Positions 56,464 to 64,000 of a stretch of DNA of 64,000 bases are shown here, one piece after another. The notes beneath the pieces were generated by a model. It ran no database searches and had not been told where the DNA came from. It saw only the letters and a program-made list of their open reading frames with translations. The stretch is from Cryptomeria japonica (Eukaryota > Streptophyta > Pinopsida > Cupressales > Cupressaceae). The first letter of the stretch is position 1. Each line of letters opens with the position of its first letter. The position numbers and the translations under genes were made by a program. The stretch covers positions 109,514,406-109,578,405 of the forward strand of contig NC_081415.1 in the NCBI RefSeq assembly GCF_030272615.1, written 5' to 3'.

Positions 56464-58502
56464 TCTTATTAAAAAATGAGATATTTCACATCTATTAAAA
56501 AAAATTTAAAATTCAAAATATTTTAGAAAGATAACGAAGAAGAGAATGAGACCTAAGCTTTTATAATACATGTCTTCAGTAGGAAATTTGAAGTAGAAGG
56601 TCACACATGAAAATTGGCCTCCATTTTTTATCATTTTAATGTATATAGTGTAATGAACTAAAGATTCCTTAAAAAAGGTGTAAAATATTATTTTGAAATT
56701 TCCTCAACTGCACAAAATATTTTGCATACTATGCATTGACAAAAGGATAGTGCAAGTGGTTAGCCTTTTGATGTATGCTTGTATAGCTAATGGTTTCTAT
56801 AGACACATAAAAATGTCTCATCAATCATACACTAATCATTCATCTAAATTAATTAAGTAATTTTTTAATTATTTAATTAAGCTAATTAATTCTTCTCAAC
56901 TCACCTAATCAACATTATTCATTTTTCTTACTAATTATCCAGTTTCTATCATTTCTTCATCATTTAATGCTTTCTCAAATATTAATATTAATTATTTAAT
57001 TAATTGTGATTATTTCCTTAATTAAATAAAAAATTTATTTAATTAATCCTATTTATAATGATTGAATAATTTTATTTAAATTAATTAATTAATTAATTAT
57101 ATCTTCCAATTCCCCAAATTCGAATTTCAACTCATTTCAATTAATTTCATTTCATCAAATTAACATTTCACCAAATCTGAATTTCATCACATTTCAATAA
57201 AATTTCATGTGCATTTCACCATTCGAAAAGAAAAATTCAAATCCAAATAACATAAAATTAAATTTCAAATTCAAAGTCCTACAACACATATTGGAAATCA
57301 TAACTGGTTCATCAAATTAGTTACCTAATCAATTAACTCAGTTAACTCTCCAATCTCCCCTTTTCACTCCAAATCACTTTTTTTGACTAATCAATCTAAT
57401 CAGTCATCTCTTCAATCAACTCAGTCAACTGGCTAATCTATTCAGTCTACTATCCAATCAATCTAGTTGACTAGTCAATCAAATGAGTTAATAAGTTAAT
57501 CAATCCACTTAACTGATCAATCAAATTCAATTATCTATCAATCAACACTTCAGTTCCAAATCTCCCCCCCCCCCCATCTCATTTCAAAATCTATAAATAA
57601 CAGATCATTTTCTCAATTTAATCTAGAATAACAGTCTTCAAAATAATTTTTAATCTTATGCAAGAATTTTAGAGCAACACCTGAGAGCCAATCAACCAAC
57701 AATTATGGAGAAGAGCAATGAAAGTCACCATGCTTTTGAAGGGAGTTTTCAATTAGCTTAATTGTTTAATTCTCTTATTTTGCATTTATTTCATTGATTT
57801 GTGTTTAAGGTTGTTGGCCATTTGGAGGAATTGATTATGTGTTGCATTGATGTTTTGTCATTGATGCCAACACTAGTCATTTGGATGCTTTACCGACAAC
57901 CTTCTGGTCCTGATAGGTTGAGTGGTTTCTAGTTGGTTTGGATCTAGAATGATCCGGTATGATTTAGTTATGGAATTGACTTGTTCATAATACTCATGTT
58001 CATATTCAGTAAGTTGGTTTTGGTCTGGTAATCGGATGCTATCCTATTTGCTTAGAAGCCTAGTTTTTGGTTTCGGCGAGGGTTTCACCGATAAAGCTTT
58101 TGATGAATATCTTTGATGAATTGCATAAGTGGTGTTGGTGTAACTTCTGGTGGAGTTTCAGGATGTTGTTGGTGATCATGCTAGAGACTTGGCGGATGGA
58201 GATTATTGTTGTAGTGTGCGGACCTATATTGGGTCCCAGTTGGTCTAGGTTATGGACTGGTTTAATGAAATGTGTGGATTGGACCTCTTGATACATTTCT
58301 GGGATGTCTTATGTGTTGGATATTATTTGTTTGGTCTAAGACTGACATGGTTTGTAATTAAGTAATTGGTTTTTTGGCTGGTGGCCGACCTAATTGATTT
58401 TGATCGAGGGTTTGTATATATAATGTAAGATATCATTGTAGATCAATATGGTTATGGTAATGGTCATGGTCAAGGGATGTAATTATCATAGACAAAATAT
58501 AG
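56464..58502 (+). repeat. Tandem unit 1 (2039 bp)
   Basis: Begins TCTTATTAAAAAATGAGATA. Parts in order: ~330-bp lead; AT-rich gypsy-type LTR-like block from TATAGACACATAAAAATG (56798) with a TATA-like CTATAAATAAC near 57591; family B LTR start at 57812 (TGTTGGCCATTTGGAGG), cut after GGATGTAAT near 58480; then ~22 bp of filler. A C run at about 57564-57577 is longer than in the other units. Confidence 0.85.
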
Positions 58503-60531
58503 TCTTATCAAAAAATGAGATATTTCACATCTATTAACAAAATTTAAAAATTCAAAATATTTTAGAAAGATAACGAAGAAGAGAATGAGACCTAAATTTT
58601 TATAATACATGTCTTCAGTGAGAAATTTTGAGTAGAAGGTCACACATGAAAAATGGCCTTCATTTTTCATCATTTTAATGTACATAGTGTAATGAACTAA
58701 AGGCTCCATAAAAATGGTGTAAAATATTATTTTGAAATTTCTTCAACTGCACAAAATATTTTGCATGCTATGCATTGACAAAAGGACACTGCAAGTGGTT
58801 AGCCTTTTGATGTATGCTTGTATAGCTAATGGTTTTTGTAGACACCTAAAAATGTCTCATTAATCATACACTAATTATTTGTCTAAATTAACTAAGTAAA
58901 TTTTTAATTATTTAATTAAGCTAATTAATTCTTCTCAACTGACCTAATCAACATTTTTCATTTTTCTTACTAATTATCCAATTTCTATCATTTCTTCATC
59001 ATTTAACCCTTTCTCAAATATTAATATTAATTATTTAATTAATTGTGACTATTTCCTTAATTAAATAATCTTTTTATTTAATTAATCATATTTATAATGA
59101 TTGAAAATTTTTATTTTAATTAATTATTTCTTCCAATTCCCCAAATTCTAATTTCAAGTCATTTCAACTAATTTCATTTCATCAAATTAACATTTCACCA
59201 AATCTTAATTTCATCATATTTCAATAAAATTTCATGTGCATTTCAGCATTCGAAAAGGAAAATTCAAATCCAAATAACACGAAATTGAATTCAAGTTCAA
59301 AGTCCTACAACACATATTGGAAATCATAACCGGTTCATCAAATCAGTTACCTAATCAATTAACTCAGTTAACTCTCCAATCTCCCCTTTTCACTCCAAAT
59401 CACTTTTTCTTACTAATCAATCTAATCAGTCATCTCTTCAATCAACTCAGTCAACTGGCTAATCTATTAAGTCTACTATCCAATCAATCTAATTGACTAG
59501 TCAATAAAATGAGTTAACAAGTCAATCAATCCACTTAACTGATCAATCAAATTCAATTATCTATAAATCAACACTTCAGTTCCAAATCTCCCCCCATCTC
59601 ATTTGAAAATCTATAAATACCAAATCATTTTCTCAATTTAATCTAGAATAATAGTCTTCAAAATAATTTTTTCTTATGCAAGAATTTTAGAGCAACACCT
59701 GAGAGCCAATCAACCAACAATTATGGAGAAGAGAAATGAAATTCACCATGCTTTTGAAGGGAGTTTTAAATTAGCTTAATTGTTTAATTCTCTTATTTTG
59801 AATTTATTTCATTGATTTGTGTTTAAGATTGTTGTCCATTTGGAGGAATTGATTATGTGTTGCATTGATGATTTGTCATTGATGCCAACACTAGTCATTT
59901 GGATTCTTTACCGACAACCTCCTGGTCCCGGTAGGTTGAGTGGTTTCTAGTTGGTTTGGATCTGGCATGATCTGGTAGGCTCCGGTATGATTTAGTTATA
60001 GAATTGGCTTGTTCATGATACTCATGTTCATATTCAGTAAGTTGGTTTTGGTCTGGTAATCAGATGTTATCCTGTTTGCTTAGAAGCCTACTTTTTGGTT
60101 CCGATGAGGTTTTCACCGGCAAAGCTTTTGATGAAGATCTTTGATGAATTGCATAAGTGGTGTTGGTTCAGCTTCTGGTGGAGTTTCAAGATATTGTTGT
60201 TGATCATGTTAGAGACTTGGTGGATGGAGATCATTGTTGTAGCATGCAGACCTATATTGGGTCTCGGTTGGTCTAGGTTATGGATTGGTTTAATGAAGCG
60301 TGTGGATTGGACCTCTTGATACATTTCTAGGATGTCTTATGTGTTGGATATTATTTATTTGGTCTAAGACTGACATTGGTTTGTAATTAAGTAATTGGTT
60401 TATTGTCTGGTAGCTGACCTAATTGTTTATGGTCGATGGTTTGTATATATAATGTAAGATCTCATTGTAGATCAATATGGTTATGTTAATGGTCATGGTC
60501 AATGGATGTAATTATCATAGACAAAATATAG
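58503..60531 (+). repeat. Tandem unit 2 (2029 bp)
   Basis: Same order as unit 1: TCTTATCAAAAAATGAG start, TGTAGACACCTAAAAATG at 58837, CTATAAATACC near 59611, family B LTR start at 59830 cut after GGATGTAAT near 60512, then the same filler TATCATAGACAAAATATAG. The two identical junctions show that units 1 and 2 came from one duplication event type. Confidence 0.88.
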
Positions 60532-62513
60532 TCTTATTAAAAAATGAGATATTTCACATCTATTAACAAAATTAAAAAATTCAAAATATTTTAGAAAGAT
60601 AATGAAGAAGAGGATGAGACCTAAGTTTTTATAATACATGTCTTCACTGAGAAATTTGAAGTAGGTCACACATGAAAAATGGCCTTCATTTTTCATCATT
60701 TTAATGTACATAGTGTAATGAACTAAAGGCTCCTTAAAAAAGGTGTAAAATATTATTTTGAAATTTCTTCAACTGCACAAAATATTTTGCATGCTATGCA
60801 TTGACAAAAGGATACTGCAAGTGGTTAGCCTTTTGATGTATGCTTGTATAGCTAATGGTTTCTGTAGACACCTAAAAATGTCTCATCAATCATACACTAA
60901 TTATTCATCTAAATTAATTAAGTAATTTTTTAATTATTTAATTAAGCTAATTAATTCTTCTCAACTAACCTAATCAACATTATTCATTTTTCTTACTAAT
61001 TATTTAATTTCTATAATTTCTTCATCATTTAACTCTTTCTCAAATATTAATATTAATTATTTAATTAATTGTGATTATTTCCTTAATTAAATAATCTTTT
61101 TATTTATTTAATCCTATTTATAATGATTGAATAATTTTATTTAAATTAATTAATTAATTATTTCTTTCAATTCCCCAAATTTGAATTTCAATTCATTTCA
61201 ATTAATTTCATTTCATCAAATTAACATTTCACCAAATCTGAATTTCATCACATTTCAATAAAATTTCATGTGCATTTCACCATTCAAAAAGAAAAATCCA
61301 AATCCAAATAACATGAAATTGAATTTCAAATTCAAAGTCCTACAACACATATTGGAAATCATAACAGGTTCATTAAATTAGTTAACTTAGTTAACTCTCC
61401 AATCTCCCCTTTTCACTCCAAATCACTCTTTCTTACTAATCAATCTAATCAGTCATCTCTTCAATCAACTCAATCAACTGGCATCAATCTAGTTGACTAG
61501 TCAATTAAATGAGTTAACAAGTCAATCAATCCACTTAACTGGTCAAACAAATTCAATTATTTGTCAATCAACACTCCAGTTCCAAATCTCCCCCCATCTC
61601 ATTTGAAAATCTATAAATACGAGATCATTTTCTCAATTTAATCTAGAATAATAGTCTTCAAAATAATTTTTTATCTTATGCAGGAATTTTAGAGCAACAC
61701 CTGAGAGCCAATCAACCAACAATTATGGAGAAGAGCAATGAAAGTCACCATGCTTTTGAAGGGAGTTTTCAATTAGCTTAATTTTTTAATTCTCTTATTT
61801 TGCATTTATTTCATTGATTTGTGTTTAAGGTTGTAGGCCATTTGGAGGAATTGATTATGTGTTGCATTGATGTTTTTTTATTGATGCCAACACTAGTCAT
61901 TTGGATGCTTTATCGACAACCTTCTGGTCCTAGTAGGTTGAGTGGTTTCTAGTTGGTTTGGATCCAACATGATCTGGTAGGCTCTGGTTTGATTTAGTTA
62001 TGGAATTGGCTTGTTCATGATACTCATGGTCATATTCAGTAAGTTGGTTCTAGTCTAGTAATCGGATGCTATCCTATTTGCTTAGAAGCCTAGTTTCTAG
62101 TTCCGGCGAGGGTTTCAAAGCCAAATATTTTGATGAAGATCTTTGATTAATTGCATAAGTGGTGTTGGTGCAGCTTCTGGTGGAGTTTCAGGATGTTGTT
62201 GGTGATCATGTTAGAGACTTGGCGGATGGAGATCATTGTCGTAGTGTGCAGACCTAAATGGGATCCCGGTTGGTCTAGGTTATGGACTAGTTTAATGAAA
62301 CGTGTGGATTGGACCTCTTGATACATTTCTGGGATGTCTTATGTGTTGGATATTATTTTTTTGGTCTAAGACTGACATGGTTTGTAATTAAGTAATTGGT
62401 TTATTGTCTGGTGGATGACCTAATTGTTTATGGTCGAGGGTTTGTATATATAATGTAAAATCTCATTGTAGATCAATATGGTTATGGTAATGGTCATGGT
62501 CAAGGGATGTAAT
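60532..62513 (+). repeat. Tandem unit 3 (about 1.98 kb), continuous with a full LTR-B
   Basis: TCTTATTAAAAAATGAG start, TGTAGACACCTAAAAATG at 60863, CTATAAATAC at 61611, family B LTR start at 61832. It does not break at GGATGTAAT (62505-62513) but continues into the rest of the LTR. It lacks short segments present in units 1 and 2 (near 61380 and 61483). Confidence 0.88.
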
Positions 62514-63045
62514 GTGCAAATAATGTAATATTGTTCAGGTAGAGGATTTGGTTGATCATTCGAGATTGAATTGGGTTTATGTAAGAGGATTTAGTCCTTC
62601 GGTATTGAGCTTAACTAGAACTGTACTCAGGCATAGGTGATGCTATCTTTGTAGTTCAAACAATTCTTTGAATTGTAGTTTGGATTTCTATGTAGTCAGT
62701 GAGACTACTTTTGTGATGAGCAGTGCGCTCTAGGTTGTTGTCCTTCTTGCAAGTATAGGCCCCTCAATTTTAATTCACATACTTACTGCAGAAGTATTAT
62801 CTGACTGTGGGTAGGCTTCCCACCATGGTTTTTCCCTTTTAGGTTTTCCACATAGAAATCTTGGTGTCATGTGCATGGTATTTATTCTATGATTATTGTT
62901 TATGCTTAATTGGTTTAAATGGTATTCTGGTATTAATGTTTTGGGATCCAGTATTAAAGCTTTAATTTCTAATGGTTTTGGTAATCTGTGATAATTGATT
63001 CACCCCCCCTCTCAGTTGTCTTCCTATTATTTGAACTGTCTAACA
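61832..63045 (+). repeat. Full-length family B copia LTR
   Basis: TGTAGGCCATTTGGAGGAATTG to TGTCTAACA, 1214 bp. TATA-like TATATATAATG near 62444; CCCACCATGG-TTTTTCCC block at 62819-62838; CACCCCCCCTCTCAG near the end. It is the probable source of the truncated copies in units 1 and 2. Confidence 0.88.
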
Positions 63046-63402
63046 ATTGGTTTTAAGGAATAAATTGAATGAGGATGGTCAAGTTATAAGAAATAGGGCT
63101 AGATTGGTTTGTAAAGGATATTCTTAGAAGGAAGGAATTGATTATGGAGAGAATTTTTCACCTGTAGCTAGGATTGAAGATGTAATATTATTTCTTGCCT
63201 ATGTTGCTCATAAGAACTACAAGGTTTATCAAATGGATGTTAAGTGTGCATTTTTGAATGGGGATCTTGATGAGGAAGTTTATTTTGAGCAACCTGATGG
63301 TTTTTCACTATCAGATGATAGAAACATGGTTTGCAGGTTAAGGAAATATTTATATGGATTGAAACAAACACCTAGAGCTTTGTATGCAAGATTGGATATG
63401 TA
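63046..63402 (+). pseudogene. Copia RT fragment fused to LTR-B
   Basis: ATTGG after the LTR end runs directly into RT codons: (V)LRNKLNEDGQVIRN, ARLVCKGYS[14 protein letters not shown], [63 protein letters not shown]. The leader, gag, protease and integrase are absent. The stop in KGYS-stop-KEGID (63124-63126) also occurs in copia D at 22286-22288. It ends at TAG 63400-63402, where an AT-rich block begins. Confidence 0.85.
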
Positions 63403-64000
63403 GTCACATAAATCTGTCCATTCTAATTAAATGAATATTTTTTATTTATTTAATAAAAAATCCACTAGCCATCAGTTAATTAAATTAATATTTATTTAAT
63501 TTATCTTCAAACATTCTCCTATTAATTAAATAAATTATTCAATTTATTTTAATTAATACATTAAACCAAATTCAAAATCAATTAAATGAATAAATCATAT
63601 TTATTTCATTTAAATCCCCTATTCCTCTTTTAAATAAATTAAATCAAACATTTATTTAAATCATTTATCCCCCCCGCTTACATTTTCCTACAAATGCAAC
63701 TTACACATTTATTGAAATAAATTAATTTATTTTAATTAAAAATCCTATTTTCCCTCACCCACCAAACCCACTTGCAAATCTAATCCCCTTCTAGATTCTT
63801 CTAACCCCTTCCTAATTAACCTAATCCATCCCCTAATTATTGTCACATTCCTAAGCAACATGGAGTCACTTCTCAAAGACTTCAAAGTCTTTGAAAAGCA
63901 TTTAATGCTTTGTGTGTTCAACAATTTAACCTCCAAAGTCTTCCAAAACCACTAATGGCTCTTACATGACCATGAATGGCTCTTACATAACCATTTATGG
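63403..64000 (+). repeat. AT-rich sequence, probably a gypsy-type LTR cut by the window end
   Basis: TGTAGTCACATAAATCTGTCC at 63399 resembles the TGTAGACACCTAAAAATG start of the gypsy-type LTRs at 4111 and 60863, and AATTAAAT/TTATTTAATT-rich DNA follows as in those. It interrupts the RT codons after ARLDM. No gene is seen. Confidence 0.45.

Noticed and set aside
58060-60324. Conserved ~75-codon frames on both strands near 58060-58296 and 60088-60324
   Set aside because: Shadows within the LTR-B part of the tandem units; no domain and open on both strands at once.
58470-60711. Minus-strand ORFs at 58470-58709 and 60499-60711 with nearly the same protein
   Set aside because: They lie at the same place in tandem units 2 and 3, so similarity follows from DNA duplication. 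They are AT-rich, have no recognisable domain and are not open in the same way in unit 1.

Overview
This 64 kb window looks like plant nuclear DNA made almost entirely of nested, decaying LTR retrotransposons. I found no convincing single-copy host gene, tRNA, rRNA or CRISPR array. The evidence for a plant is Ty1/copia and Ty3/gypsy elements with primer-binding sites matching plant initiator tRNA-Met (TGGTATCAGAGC), GGGGGAGAT-type polypurine tracts, LTRs of 1.2-1.6 kb, a chromodomain gypsy element and a Tat-type gypsy fragment with two RNase H domains. The low GC content and the depth of old nested LTRs would suit a large gymnosperm genome, but that is inference.

Layout. 1-5645: 3' end of a gypsy element (plus strand) with a Pro/Ser/His-rich ORF, A-rich and tandem-repeat noncoding DNA, and a TGTAGACACC-type LTR. 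5646-7767: two copies of copia LTR family A, head to head, separated by 43 bp of a Tat RNase H gene. 6533-11991: copia element A, internally deleted, carrying a 147-bp insertion with an 8-bp target duplication. 11992-13164: the rest of the Tat RT/RNase H/second RNase H fragment (minus). 13165-17882: a copia mosaic (family B LTR, RT-RNase H, nested solo LTR of family C, truncated family A 3' LTR). 18181-34334: copia D (minus), about 7.0 kb once its inserts are removed, split by a solo family B LTR (perfect TSD AAACC) and by a complete chromodomain gypsy element E (25186-33097). 34335-38361: two decayed relatives of element H. 38362-42172: old copia F (minus), interrupted by a family A LTR. 42180-51031: copia G (minus, perfect TSD ATTTC), interrupted by a solo gypsy LTR.

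51185-55430 is element H, the best candidate for something poorly described. It is a short, comparatively young LTR element with one uninterrupted ORF of 764 codons. The ORF encodes copia gag and protease, stops at the FGHLN start of the pre-integrase region, and continues into about 270 residues of unrecognised sequence. It has no integrase, reverse transcriptase or RNase H. Related C-terminal sequence survives in the two decayed copies at 34-38 kb, so this layout belongs to a family.

55431-64000: about 1 kb of unassigned A-rich DNA, then a 2.03-kb segment (AT-rich gypsy-type LTR plus the first ~670 bp of LTR-B) in three tandem copies, the last running into a full LTR-B fused to a copia RT fragment. 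Most premature stops and several lost catalytic residues in the window fit C-to-T/G-to-A transitions, as expected for long-methylated, silenced transposons. Coordinates of LTR ends come from TG...CA ends, primer sites, purine tracts and target duplications read by eye. Percent identities are rough hand counts.
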